Assembly (NCBI GenBank): GCA_018398765.1
Contig: JAHBMJ010000555.1
Coordinates: 1 to 43,936 of the forward strand
Direction of reading: 5' to 3'
Source of the DNA: Chromera velia
Lineage: Eukaryota; Sar; Chromeraceae
Length of the DNA stretch: 43,936 nt
The translations under genes were made by a program, and so were the position numbers. The notes below the pieces were generated by a model. It saw nothing but the letters and a program-made list of their open reading frames with translations, was not told where the DNA came from and made no database searches. Below are positions 11,515 through 23,083 of the stretch, piece by piece (within the stretch, counting starts at the first letter, position 1; the number at the start of each line of letters is the position of its first letter).

Positions 11515-14500
11515 GGGGGTGGGTGTGTGCTCTGGTTTGAATTTGTTCCCACTCACCCAGGTGCGTGCGTGCGTGCGTGCATCTGTTTTAGCTTGGCGTC
11601 TTGGTGTATGGGCAAAACATGGTTCCTTCATTTGCCTCCGGTGTGGGTGCCACTGTACGATCCGTCTCCTTTGTCAGTCTGGCTGGTTGAAGTTGTGTCG
11701 ACTGGCTTGCAGACTTGTCGCAAGAATCGCTTCAGTATTGTCAAATGAAAACGTCTTTCCCCCTCTCTTTCTCTGTCCAGTCCCTTTTTCCTTCTCTCTA
11801 GAGAGTTCGATCTACTTTCCTTTGGCGAAAAGGGTGCGGGAGTGTGTGTTGCTCCACCCACCCCGTCTGATTGTTTGAGGAGAATGAAGAAAGAAGAAGT
11901 GACAGGACAACGGACGATCTAATCACGCGAGTCACGCAGTCACACAGAAGTCGGCATGCAATAATTGGGAGTCCACGCACCCTTGGCATGTCGTTTCCGT
12001 CTCTTGCTATGCTTCCTTTTTTTCTGTACGTATGATTCCGTTCTTCCTGATTCCGCATCGATCCTCCCACTCGACTGAAACGCCAAGGGAAGTGAGTGAG
12101 GGGTGAAGGGAACGGGAGAAGGAAAGCAACTGAGTAGGTGAGATCGCACGTCGATGCACGGCAAAGATGGTCACAACTCTGCCGCAGTGATCGATGCTCA
12201 CGAGCTTCTCGGCTGGATCATTCAGGATGGTTGAGGGACGTCAGGCGCTGGGGCACGGGAAACTGCCGCGTCGTGGGCCCAACATGAACACACTTATGCA
12301 GCGAAATGTGCGTTGTCATCGCCCGAATGAAAATACTTTCCCCCTCACCAAACAGAGGTACGAAAGACACCGTCCATCCCATTGAAGGGATCAGCGCTCC
12401 TTCGATTTCTCTCGATCATTCATCAATCATCTGTTCCCTTATACAAATCGTCAACTGTACCAGCCACCCCTCAATCTGGACATCCTCACATCTTCATGTG
12501 TTGAGTCAGTACCAGCATAAGTTTGAAAACGCATGGACCCTCATTTGTCTGATGAATGTGTGTGCCTGAGAAAAACCAAGTTTTTTGGATGACTGTCTCG
12601 AATGTGCAATGGGGAGTGCTTCGAGTCATGTCAGAGCCAGTGTCACAAACTAATATTTTAATAGATTATATAGAATTGGAGTCTTCATGAACTCTAGCAT
12701 GAACTACACTGTGTAGAGTCTTTATGTATAAATCTAGATTTGAATCCATGTATACATATACTCTTGCATATATGGATGGATATTTTTGAATTTTGATTTA
12801 TAGTTCAAAGTTGAATTGAATTCTATTATATAGGATTTAGAAATTTAAATTCTTTATTCAAAGATATAACTTTTGAAATATGATTCATTAGTAAGTTGTT
12901 TGGAGTTCACTCAGGCCTAGTCAATCAAGCAATCAATCATGGTTTTTCAAATGTGATTAATTTAGACTTTAGGTTTTTTAATGATTGAGTCTCTCTAGGA
13001 GTCTCTGTAACGAGCCTAAGCTGAGATACTTCGTTACAAGCTAGAGATATCAGTAGCGGTGCACAAGAAGAGAGATGAAATGCATTCTGTATGTTTACAG
13101 GGAAGATTGGTGGTGGCACAAAGGAAGAGAGAGAGATGCATCACTAGAAAGTTATCGTTTAAAGACGGAGTTGGTGTCCCAAATCAATGTGAAACAATCG
13201 ATCTAGGAAACGATCTACTAAGAAGTATATATATGAACATAGTTTCACAACGTACGAGCCTATTTCTAAGTCTTAATCAATCTCTCAACCTCATTACTCT
13301 CACACCATCATCAACTTCTTCTCTTAATCCTACAACCAGACTTCATTATATCACTCATGTCCCAATTAACACCGCAAGTCTCCAGCTGTCTTCACTGAAA
13401 TCAGGATTCATCTCTGTGGCAGTCGATGTCACGCACCAAAGCGACATCAGGATTCAAGACCTGGACCCTAACACATATCGGTATTTGCCATGAGGCCCGC
13501 GCCTGTCTTGGTACACATGGAATGCCTGGGCCCGCACTTGCGTCGCTATCCGACCCGAGCCGTCCTGGCACCGCCAGGCAGCCCAGGATATATACCTCCC
13601 TCTTCCATGAGATTCTTTCTCGCAGAGGAGAAATCTTTCCAACTCAGACTACAACTCAATCTCCGCTCTTTCCACTTATGCTAAAGGGACCCATAATGGG
13701 AGGTCACGGTATCTGACGCATTGATCAGTGACACCGCTGTCTCACTAGCAATGCTAACCCACCAAGCCTGTCTCTGCAGGACTTGTTGTAGGGATGTCGG
13801 CTTTGCGTGGTTGAACAAGGTCAACCTTCTCTACCCAAAGGCAGAGTCCATCACCTGACGGCCGTAAGCTTCCTAATGCAAGGTCTTATACCCCTCTCAG
13901 CTCTCTCTCCAAATCTTTGTCCCTCTCACTTTCTGTCTTTCTCTCTTTCCCTCTTCTTCTCCAACCCTTCTCGAGAAATACTTGTCAATAAGGGCATGCT
14001 CTCTCAGAACATGGAGTAAGGTTCAACTTGAGGTAGATAAGCTAGAAGGATAATGCTCTCCAGAAGCCTCAGCAGAATCGAAATGATCCCAAAGCCATGC
14101 ATTAAACACAGTATTAGTCGATGATCTTGTTTATATATCTCATACTGGCAGTTTCAATCATTGATGCCACTCATACGGTCCGAATCGTCAACTGGCACCA
14201 AGGTCTGGTCATACAGATTGGAAAACTGCATACATCGGAAAAGGGAGGGAAAGCCACAGACAGCACTGCACAGACACTGCCCTGCTTATATGTCTGCACG
14301 TCCAACTAAATCTCGATCCTTCTAAAACTTAGGGGCTAATACTTATATTAGGTTACAGGTTTCAACATCCCCCCTACATAAGGGTATACCCCCCTGCATT
14401 GTTCAACTTCAACTTGCCCTTACTTCAAAAGCGGTCCCAATCGATTAATCTCATCAAGTTACGTATAAAAATACTGAAAACATCTTCTGTTGATTCAGGC

Positions 14501-15228
14501 TAGGATTCAGGTTACAGGAGAAATTGATGAAAAACGATATGTTCTTTCACTTTGTAGTCAAACCCCTTGTAACCTTATAACCTGTACTTTACTAGTTGAT
14601 ACGGTATGAATCGGTATAATACCAAACTTAGACTTTGGTTGCAAAGATAATAGGGTATTTTCTAGGGTATTTTTTGAGATGACCCAGTTTTAAAGTCGGT
14701 TTCCCTAAAAAATCTGAACCCGGTTTTAATTACTATCCATAATACGAAGTAATCTTATGACATCATTTCAAAGTTAAATGCTTTGTATGTTTTTATTGTA
14801 GATAAAAAAGATTATGCAATATATAGAAAAATGTAAAGCTAGTGTAATCAGTTTGTGAAGACATAATATTTCAATAAAATTTTAGTAGAATGATCTCATG
14901 AAGCACGAACATAAGATAACTCTTTAAAATATGGCATTTGAAGAGATTTAGAATAGAAAAATGATTAAACATTCTCTGTGTTTTCTACTTATGGGTATAT
15001 GTGGGTAGAAAACTTAGTTTTAGGATATCTAAATTTCATAGTTAAAAATTTAGAGACAAGAAGACTATATACCAGTTCAGATCTAGTATAAACAGTGCAC
15101 AAACTATTCAAAAGAGAGTTGAATTGGCATAGTAACATGAAGTAATCTTATTTTAAAAATCAAACAGTATGCTTTTAGGGGCCAAAAAGTTATTCACATA
15201 TTTTTTTCCGAGGGGGTTTCACTCTTTT
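11515..15228. other. long intergenic region, increasingly AT-rich
   Basis: After the stop codon at 11514 comes about 1 kb of mixed-composition DNA that probably includes the 3' UTR, with GTGC repeats at 11561-11580. From about 12600 the DNA becomes AT-rich. Short open frames in 12200-14300 have no domain signal, no splice-supported continuity and ordinary composition for random sequence. I recognise no gene here. Confidence 0.5.
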
Positions 15229-15546
15229 GAGGGTGTTAAGCCTAGATTAAATTAATTTTGGCCTAGGCGGCGGCTAGAAAAAAGAAAAAAGATCCCCCAA
15301 AATCCTTTATTTTTTTTCTTTTTTTTTTTCTGTATCAGTCAAACAACTGTAGTTCAAGTATTGTAGAAGTATTGTTTGTATGTTGCACAACTGTTGCTAA
15401 GTGTTATCCAGGGTTGAAAAGTAAAAAAAAAAAAAAGATCCCCTCAAATCGCTTCTTTTTTTATTTTTTTTTTTCTCTAGCCGGCGCCTAGGATTTGGCA
15501 AATTTCAGCCAAAATAGGCCAAAATTTATCCTTTAAAACACTCCAC
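15229..15546. mobile_element. small inverted-repeat (MITE-like) element
   Basis: The left side GGCCTAGGCGGCGGCTAG, followed by an A-rich tract and GATCCCCC, is matched in reverse complement on the right by TCTAGCCGGCGCCTAGG preceded by GATCCCC and poly-T. Outer parts also pair imperfectly: TTAATTTTGGCC on the left against GGCCAAAATTTATCC on the right, with AGTGTTTT-like ends. The arms are about 50-70 bp and interrupted. No coding sequence lies between them. This resembles a non-autonomous DNA transposon or hairpin element; no target duplication was identified. Confidence 0.5.
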
Positions 15547-16029
15547 TCACTGCTTATATAGGCCAGATTTAGGACTAATTAAAATTATAAAAATTTGCCA
15601 GATTTATAGCCAAATCGGACATTGTTATGGGCTACTCTCATGTAGTACTCTAGCTGCTAACTACTACTAAGCTCTACAAATCCTAAAAAAAAAATATTTA
15701 TAAATTAATAAATTAATACTATTAATAAATTTTTACGCATTGCGCCTTTGGTCTTGTCACAATGCTTTAAAATTTGTCAAGCGCTATAGTTATAGTATCC
15801 ACTTTATAGATAAAAATCAAACTTCGACTAACTTTGACCCCCTAGCTCTCTAAAACGAGGGCGAGTTTTGAAAAAGTACTTAATGCTAGTCGAGTTAATG
15901 GCTTTTGATAAGGCTTTATACACTTGAACTTGAGGCCTGTAACTTTTGTCTAAATGCACCCACGGGATAGAAGTGATATTTTTTAGTTGGCCCCCCTCGA
16001 GACCTTTGCATTCCGTGGTACGCAAATGA

Positions 16030-16570
16030 TTTTTCTACCCCCCTGACACTCAAGGCTACTTAAAATTTTGTGCCGCTCAAAAATCCACTCTTGAAAGGCC
16101 GCGCCGCAAGCGCGGCCTATGTCTTAAAAAGCTGCGCCGCAGGCGCGGCCTATGTCTTGAAAAACTGTGCCACAAGTAGAGCCTATGTCTTGAAAAGCTA
16201 TGCCGCAAGGAGAGCTTATATCTTGCAAAGCTATACACCGCAAGCAGAGCGTATGTCTTGAAAAACTATGCCGCAAGAAGAGCCTATGTCTTGAAAAGCT
16301 ACGCCGCATGCAAAAAAAAACAAAAAAAAACTAGCGACACTTTCTCTGGTTTCAGCAGTGATTCCTGAACGTTCAGATTTATTTTCTGAATTTTGTGCAC
16401 GTGACACACTTGAACAACACGTGATACACCCATTGCATGATTCGCAGACTGAATAGCACAAAACGGTGCCGCCGCTCAAAAATCCTCACTTAAAATTAAT
16501 TGCTACTGAAAAATCCAATCTTGAAAAATGTTTTCAAAAACAGCTTAGAGTGTCGGGGGGGTAGATTTTT
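16030..16570. mobile_element. 540-bp inverted-repeat element enclosing a minisatellite
   Basis: The left end TTTTTCTACCCCCCTGACAC and following CTCAAGG is repeated in reverse complement at the right end as GCTTAGAGTGTCGGGGGGGT plus AGATTTTT (16542-16570). Just inside, GCCGCTCAAAAATCC occurs on both sides (about 16072 and 16471) in direct orientation. The interior carries a 36-bp minisatellite. There is no open frame of interest, so I call it a non-autonomous element. A target-site duplication is not obvious. Confidence 0.6.
16096..16312 (+). repeat. 36-bp minisatellite, about six copies
   Basis: About six units of the form GCCGCAAGCGCGGCCTATGT followed by CTTGAAAAACTRYG are visible. The first two copies keep a perfect GC-rich stem (GCCGC with GCGGC); later copies degrade to AAGAAGAGCC or AAGTAGAGCC. 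Copy quality declines from left to right. The unit length is a multiple of three, which explains the open frames crossing it. Confidence 0.8.
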
Positions 16571-18747
16571 CCTCCAACCCCAAATATCTCTAACATTTGT
16601 TTTTGATAAAATATGATCATATAAAGCTATATAAAGCTTAGAAATATGATCAGCACATTTATATATGCCCAATATACTTAGTGATTAAATCGTAATTATA
16701 AGAATTTAGAAGTGATTAATTATGAAAAAATATACTTTTTAATTATACAGCCTTGACTGAATTGCAAAATTATATTTAGGAAGGCAACTGGTTTTTTAGT
16801 AATACTAAAGAACGGGGGTCGAAAGGATGCGGTTCAATTATCTGACCAGAGTTGGCCAAAGGCTGGCCGAACCCCAACTTCCCCAAGGCTCCCGAACTTG
16901 AAGGGCCTTTGTCAACGGAGTCTGCATAATCAAAATCTTATTCCAGAGAGCCCTCTGTAGAGTTCACGCACGGCATAATATCATCCTCACTGCCTTATGC
17001 ATAAGGTCTGGCTTCCGATTGAACTGGAGCCCCGGCTGACCCGCTAGGTCCTCTGCCCTCACCCCGAGACCCCCCACCTTTGGGCTTCTTCTCACTCATG
17101 ATTGGAACAAACCGTCCGCTGCCGCTGCTTTGCGATGGCGGAACCATGCTACCAGGTCGCTTTCTACCATTATCGTCTCTCCAGGGCGGCTCGTCATGCT
17201 TTCGCTTAGAAGCGACGTGTTGCAAGAAACTGATGAGTATCTCGGGTCTATCAGGATCTGTCAACTTCCACGCCTTCCGAGCAGAAAGTTCGTACCGAAG
17301 AACGTTGTTCCCCGCATCAGAACGGGTACACACAAGCGGTAGAAAAGCTTGTTTTGCAAGAAGAAGTCCAAATATAGGCATCTAACTCTTTCGACCTGCC
17401 TCTCTATCAGTTGTCTGGACACTGAAGAGACGCTTGGTCAACATAAACATCATTTTTATGGAATCCTTATGTGCGGTTGGGGCAGGAACAAGGATACCCT
17501 CTCGGGCGGTCGGCTGCAGCAACCAGTTGCGCGGGTGTGTATCTGACTGCATACTTTCCTTTTGTACCTCTGCAATCAGGACTGGTTCGCCCTGAAGGTT
17601 TAACCACTCAAAATCAGGTTTTTAGTTGCCACAAGGCCCGAAGTTGATGAGATTGAAGCCCGAGCATGCACCCTCCAAAAGAAGCAATGACCGACCACCA
17701 GGTTACAGACTGCAAGCCTTCATCCAATAGGCGGCTAGATAAGCGGTTTGCTGGAATCTAAACATTTTGTTGAAGAACTTGCAACATCCGTTGTGACAGC
17801 TTGCTCAGGTATACAGATTCCGACTCTGCACCTAGACTCTGCACAATCGATCTCAGGCTTCTTGACTGCCAGGCACAGCTCTGGAATATCTTCAAAGTCC
17901 GACCTAGGGGTAGATGCCAGAAAATTCTGTGAACCCTGCGGAATCGATCCTGCAAAAACGAGATCGATCGATATGAAGGAGCGGAATTTAGAAAAAAAAA
18001 AATCTGACCAGAAGACCCTGTATGGGAGGCTTTACTAGCCTGCAGACCACAAGGGAGATGGATAGATACGTTGCCAGCATGAACCATTTTGAAAGCTAGC
18101 TAGGCTTAGCCAGCTAGCAATCTACCCACTTATTCACGGGCAGGCAGGGGCACGCAGGGGAGGGACAGGCAGGCAGGACAGGCATAGGTAAAACAGATAG
18201 GCCGGAAGGCAGGGCAGGCAAGGAGGGCAGGTAAGGAAAGCAGGTGCAGACAAATGGGGGCAGACCCCCTCTGCCCGTCAGATAGATCTTTTGAATGCAT
18301 GCTGGAGGGAGAAAGTTTTGTTCAGCTGATGTAAAACAGTTGAGAAAAGCGTGCAAACACCACAGCACGCGTCCAGCCCGCACGTCAAATCTCTTGCTCA
18401 TGTCGACACGCCAATCTGAAGACACGGCAACGCCAAAAGTATATGTTAGATGAGCATGTTGGATAAACTTTCGGCTTGGGTGATATAAAGAGATGAACCA
18501 GGTCAGCAGATGGTCAGAATTCGTAAGCCATCCACAACCGCGAGCGAAAAGGACAGTCAGATAGCGTAACGGTCACGGGCACGGCAGACAAAGAAAGGAT
18601 GAAGCTCATGTAGTACCCCCGCAGCCAGCCTCATGCACTCATCCACTTAAGCACGCACATACCTACTATGGACAGAGATACCTGCTCACGAGACTCCTCA
18701 TAGCCGAACACCCGAACAAATAGCCAGCCTGCCACACACACATGTAG
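16571..18747. other. intergenic region, no confident gene
   Basis: The left part (to about 16800) is AT-rich. A short minus-strand frame at 16995-17381 is noted separately. A G-rich GGCAGGCAGGGG-type low-complexity stretch lies at about 18135-18250. The part nearest 18750 may belong to the 5' portion of the DIRS-like element downstream, but I cannot recognise its reverse transcriptase or gag there. Confidence 0.4.
16995..17381 (-). CDS. hypothetical 128-residue fragment, possibly retroelement-derived
   Basis: This minus-strand open frame encodes a short globular-looking N-terminal half (ARKAWKLTDPDRPEILISFL) followed by a basic, Gly/Ser/Pro-rich tail (SEKKPKGGGSRGEGRGPSG). The composition change resembles the end of a gag-like protein, but I cannot place it in a family. 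There is no clear promoter, no neighbouring exon and no intact partner. It may be a chance frame, so confidence is low. Confidence 0.2.
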   Translation of the reverse strand: MPIFGLLLAKQAFLPLVCTRSDAGNNVLRYELSARKAWKLTDPDRPEILISFLQHVASKRKHDEPPWRDDNGRKRPGSMVPPSQSSGSGRFVPIMSEKKPKGGGSRGEGRGPSGSAGAPVQSEARPYA

Positions 18748-19758
18748 CACTTATACACTTCTCGTGTAGCACTCATCCGTACAAATGCAGCTAGCCTCGG
18801 GGATGGTGGAGTGCTCTTCTATCCCTCCCACCCCTCCCCATTCCATTATACTGGTATCTGGTCAGCTTTGCAGTCTGCTGCTCACTCAAATTGGCGCAAA
18901 CTGAAGGGCATCAAGCGTGCTTTGCATGCCTTTCTCCGTTGCCCCTTCGTCTCACTCCAGGGCTTCAATATTTTGGTTGAGTGCAATAATACGTGTGCAG
19001 TCGCGATTGTTCGGAGGGGGTATGTCCGCACTCCGGCTATGCACCCAATTTTTGAGTCCCTCTTCAGGTTGTCTAAACAGCATATGTTGGAAATCACGGC
19101 TGTGCATTTGCCCGGAGTCTAGAACAAAGAAGCCGACGCACTTTCACGTATCACTTTTCCTCTTTTTACATAGCACAAGATGGCTCCGTCGTTTCAGACG
19201 TGGCTTTTTCAACACATTGCTATTGCCACCTCATCTTTGTTGATCCAGCAAGGCACTAAATCAGACGTCGCTTCTCCGTTAGACTTCCGCACCCCTGCTT
19301 TGACCCATTATGACGGCTCTGCCACAATCATCATCTGGCTGCCGTCTCCCATTACGTATGAGGGAGTCGCTCGTCAGTTGTCTGCGTTGGCTCGCTCGCC
19401 ATCACGGGGCGGAAGGGAAGTCTTCCTCTTCCTGGACGCTCCTTCGGCTACATGGTCACGCTTCCTCCCCAAAAATTCCTCTCCTGCCGTGCAGAGGTTG
19501 CTACTGTTGCCTGGCACTCGTCTTTTCGAGAGAGAGAGAGCTCTCTATGCCACTCGAGGGGGTTCTCGGCTCACCTTTGGTCATTCCCACGGTAGCAGAT
19601 GCATCCTGGCAAGTCTTTTTAGTACCACATCCGTAGTTGCCTCGCGTGTTTATTCAAATTCAGAACCAATTCAGAAATTTAAAATTCTGTTGGACTATGA
19701 TGCTAGTGAGCTCACAGTACTCGAAACGGGTACAGCTTTTACAGTTCTGCATAAATAA
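18748..19758 (+). pseudogene. DIRS-like RNase H and downstream polymerase region, two in-frame stops
   Basis: One reading frame spans the region, broken by TAG at 19120-19122 and TAG at 19171-19173. The RNase H core is readable: TNAASLGDGGVLF stands where DIRS elements have T-D-A-S-x-x-G-W-G, NWRKLKGIKRAL where they have W-R-E-L, ILVECNNTCAVAI where they have a D-N pair, and HLPG then NKEADALSRI at the end. All three recognisable catalytic acidic positions are changed (D to N, E to K, D to N), so it could not be active. The following stretch to 19758 (with LFLDAPSATWSRFLP and LLLLPGTRLF) fits the part that follows RNase H in these polymerases. Domain identity is confident; alignment of individual residues is inferred by eye. 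Confidence 0.75.
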
Positions 19759-19987
19759 ATTATCAATCCATTTGCCTCATATTGGTTTACTTTCAGTTAG
19801 GTACTTATCGCCGATGTAATATTATGGTGGCTGCAAAGTAGAACCTGCTCTTACTAGTCTCTCGGGTCCGAAGTCTCTACATTTGGTGATGGCTGGCGCG
19901 GCTCATCCATTCCAGTCGCGTGACTCCGACGCGGTGTTAGTGTCAGTTCCAGCAGAGTTACGCTATCTTATCCCAGCTTCGTTCCAG

Positions 19988-20957
19988 CTTTGCCATAAAG
20001 CGCTAACGTAAGAGAGCAGAAAGCGTTATTCATCTACAATCGCCGCCATTCAACAGGACCCTGGTACACCACACTTTCTTTCTCCCCGCAGATAGTCCCG
20101 CCAAGGTTGCTCTCCTATTTACATCGTTCGTGGTAGGGAAACCCCGCCCACCTCGAGCGTCTATCAAAAATTAACTGAGGTCAGCCATCGTCTAGTGGCA
20201 TTGGGTTCATAACTTTGAACCCCCCCCGTTCAAAGACCCGTCACTCCGTAATTTCTGGTGAAGGTTCCACAAGCAGCTCGATCATATGGGAGTGAAAGGC
20301 AAACGGCCCATGTCCAAAACCGAATTTTTGTTGTTACTTCGGTATTGAGCTGGGAAGTCATCCTTAGTAGCAGCACGGAGCTCTATCCTGGCAGTGCTTC
20401 AGTTCTATGGCGCCCGTCATTTCAGCGGCGTTCGTCCTTTACGTCGTTGCGACATCGAACTGGCCCCTTCCCTCCCTCAGGACAGCCTCGATGAAGCAGA
20501 CAGTCAGGGAAGACCTCCGGGAAGGTACTACCGTCTCCGCATAGTAAGACAAAAGAACGACTTGTACGGTTGTAGGCAGTATGTCTATTTGCCGGAGGTG
20601 GGGAAGGACGGGGTCCCTATTACAGCAATCATCGACCACTATCTGTTACTTATCCTTGCACATTGTCAAGGCACAGGCCTAGGGCAGTCTCCAGAGGGGT
20701 TCTTGCTTTTTACCTCGTGCGGCAACAGCTGGCAGACCGATCGACTGCTTGAAGGAGATACATGGCAAAGAGCGCTTAGTGATGCCATTCAAGTAGCCAT
20801 CCCTGACGCCGACTTCTATGAGTTGTCGACGCATAGCCTCAGAAAAGGGGGCTTCACCGAGCTGATGTCGTTGGATGGTGTGCCCATGGATGTCGCTATC
20901 GATATTCTGGGTCATAACAAGTCCGATGCCTTCCTGTGCTACGTGAGGAGGTCCTAG
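19988..20957 (+). pseudogene. DIRS-like tyrosine recombinase (integrase), broken
   Basis: The C-terminal catalytic part (20349-20957) is open and carries the family signature: GARHFSGVRPLRRCDI with the first Arg, HSLRKGG (H-x-x-R), ILGHNKSDAFLCYVRRS with the second His and the Tyr nucleophile, ending in TAG. In-frame TGA at 20346 separates it from LLLLRY-type sequence. An N-terminal core-binding scrap (ALT, stop, ESRKRYSSTIAAIQQD) is visible near 20006-20060 in another frame. Recombinases of this type integrate circular DIRS/Ngaro DNA. Active-site residues remain, but the gene is interrupted by frameshift and stops. A Crypton-type recombinase is the main alternative; the adjacent RNase H argues for DIRS. 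Confidence 0.8.
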
Positions 20958-21699
20958 ACTGCCCAGGTTGAAGCCCTACAAAGGATTTAGGTTGGTTAAA
21001 ATAAGGGTCTTGGTATAATTTTGCAAACTTTTCCCAATTCAAGCGTATGATTATGTAATGGTTGGTCCTTCATAACTAGCCTTAATTATTTTGACGCATT
21101 TCATGGCTTCCGCATTGTATATTAGTATAGAGCAGATTTGACACCTTCATTTTTTACATATGTTTGGGGGTATATTATAGTCGTCTAAGGACCGCCAATA
21201 GGATAGAGATGTCAGCGATCGCTATACAGCAACGGAGCCTTAGGGGGAAACAGGGTCGAGTCGCTCTGGGCTAGTACTCACGACTATTTCAGTGGCTTGC
21301 GTGCCCAGTCTTCCATATGCAGAGCGCTTCTGTATAGTAGACTAATATCCTTCCTACAGTCCTTTCTTCTCTCCTTACCTCCTTCTCACAAAGTAGGTAA
21401 GGATAGACGACTGCCCGAGAATTATTACCCCTAGGCTAATTACCCCTAGGCTATTAGTCTAGGTTAGTAATATACTCCTTCCTTGAAGACGAGGAAGTCT
21501 TCAGATACATGCAACTAAACAGTAGTAACTGCTTAAGTCTGTGTAAAGACATAAACCGAATTTATGCTACAGAAATTTTCGCTTGGACAACGAGAAAAAA
21601 CCGAGGAAGCTATGTCCTCAGACACTCAATCAAAGCTTAATTGACCATGCAAACCCGAGACCAGCCCTCTTGACGTAAGCACACACACACTTCTCTCTC

Positions 21700-22590
21700 T
21701 CACGGCTCACATGCACGCTGCCTGGCGGTTCCGTCGCACCACCGCAAAGCCAACCACAGTCACGCACAGCAAGTGAATGTCAACTTAAATAGATGGAGAT
21801 GCCGAATGTAGGATGCAGAATTTGGTGTTTGGACAACGAACGCATGTTGGAGAAGCCCGCGCTGCACGCACTCCTGAATTTGTGGCAGAGTCTCTTTGAA
21901 AAGTGAATTTTGTGGTTTTTAAAGGGGGTGTTAGCGTGGTTTTAGGGGGGTTTTCGCCCCTCAGAAGAAGATTTTTTGCCTATAAATGAATTTTTGGCAG
22001 TTCATGACCAAAACGTAAACCAATGGTTCATGAGTGCGTGCAGTGCAGAGAAACTGGGAAAGGCCCACAAAGATTCAAAGGTCGACAGACCAAGACCTTA
22101 GCCAAGGCTAAGCCTCTTGATACAGGTACATACACTCTCATAGCACGCATGATCAGGTTGCCTGATGGTTCCATCCCACCACCGCACACCCGACTAACAG
22201 CCACACACAGCCTGCACATGTCAACTTAAAGATATGGAGATGCCAAGTGTATTAGAGAGAATTTTTTGTTCAGGCGAGGTCGCGACGGAAAAAGAAAAAG
22301 ATGTGCCAGACTGGTGGGGAAGCCAGGTCGAGCTAGACGAGTCACGCCCTACTCAGGAGAAAACTAGAGAACCGAGGTAACCATTCCTGACAGCCACGCA
22401 CAGCACACGAAAGAGCACACATACAGCCGAGGCACGAGGCTTGCCTAACGGTCTAGAGGTCAGCCAAGGAGACAGAGGAGGAGGTGACGAAGACAATATA
22501 TGGAAACACACACAAATAATGAGACGACACAATAGTCAATCTAAAGAGATGGCGACAACCAATGTATGCTGCGGATTTTTGGGATAAAAG
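21700..22590 (+). repeat. degenerate direct repeats of about 400 bp
   Basis: Related segments occur at about 21715-21850, 22145-22270 and 22385-22590. Each has GCCTGRYGGTTCC-like or CCTGACAGCC-like sequence, then CAGYCACRCACAGC, then TGTCAACTTAAA or TCAATCTAAAGAG, then ATGGAGATGCC or ATGGCGACAACC. They are diverged and partly shuffled. I cannot assign them to a transposon type. Confidence 0.45.
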
Positions 22591-23012
22591 TCGGGGACTA
22601 GACAATGTGCACAAGGATAGCCATGGTCTGCAAAGGCTTTGAGCAGGCGGCATACGAACCAGACAGAGAGATCCACTAAAAAGACTGACCGCAGCTACTT
22701 TCGGCTTCCCGACAACGCTCGTTCTTAATTGAGGGCAAAGAGCTCAAAGCTGTTCAAGTCGGCACCCGAAGCGAACTCACTCCAAAGTGGGTCTTCACGA
22801 GTACCGGGGAGGTCGCTAAGAACGTAATTAGAATTCTTACTCCGAAGCCTATCCTCCGTAGACTAGAAGTTCGCTGTATTCTCATTAATTGTACACATAG
22901 GCGAGCCGATTCCTTGTCTTGCCCGACAGTGCCCAAGCTGAACATCATAAAGAGGGCACATTTATATGAGTCATCGAGGAGGCCAAAGTCCAGACGCCGC
23001 AGACGGCCCACT

Positions 23013-23083
23013 GAGTTTTTTAATTTCTTTGAAATTATTTTGAGTTTTTTTGAATTTATTTTGAGTTTTTTTGAATTTATTGC
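23013..23083 (+). repeat. 21-bp T-rich tandem repeat, about three copies
   Basis: The unit TTTTGAGTTTTTTTGAATTTA is repeated twice almost exactly and once imperfectly, flanked by TTTTTTAATTTCTTTGAAAT. Confidence 0.75.

Larger units (their letters stand above)
18748..20960 (+). mobile_element. 3' half of a decayed DIRS-type tyrosine-recombinase retrotransposon
   Basis: The segment shows, in order, an RNase H-like domain, a connector frame and a tyrosine recombinase, which is the 3' organisation of DIRS/Ngaro retrotransposons. Reverse transcriptase and gag were not recognised upstream, and the frames contain stops. No terminal repeats could be assigned. It is a dead, 5'-incomplete copy. Confidence 0.75.

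Noticed and set aside
10578-11552. Pro-rich minus-strand frames of 148-189 residues
   Set aside because: They are the reverse strand of the Gly/Val-rich last exon of the coiled-coil gene, where GGN codons read as Pro in reverse.
13059-13493. 144-residue plus-strand frame in the intergenic region
   Set aside because: It has no domain, no splice-supported neighbours and a composition like surrounding non-coding DNA.
16070-16320. Regular spaced repeats resembling a CRISPR array
   Set aside because: The 36-bp units are contiguous with no unique spacers, diverge progressively, and the sequence is eukaryotic.
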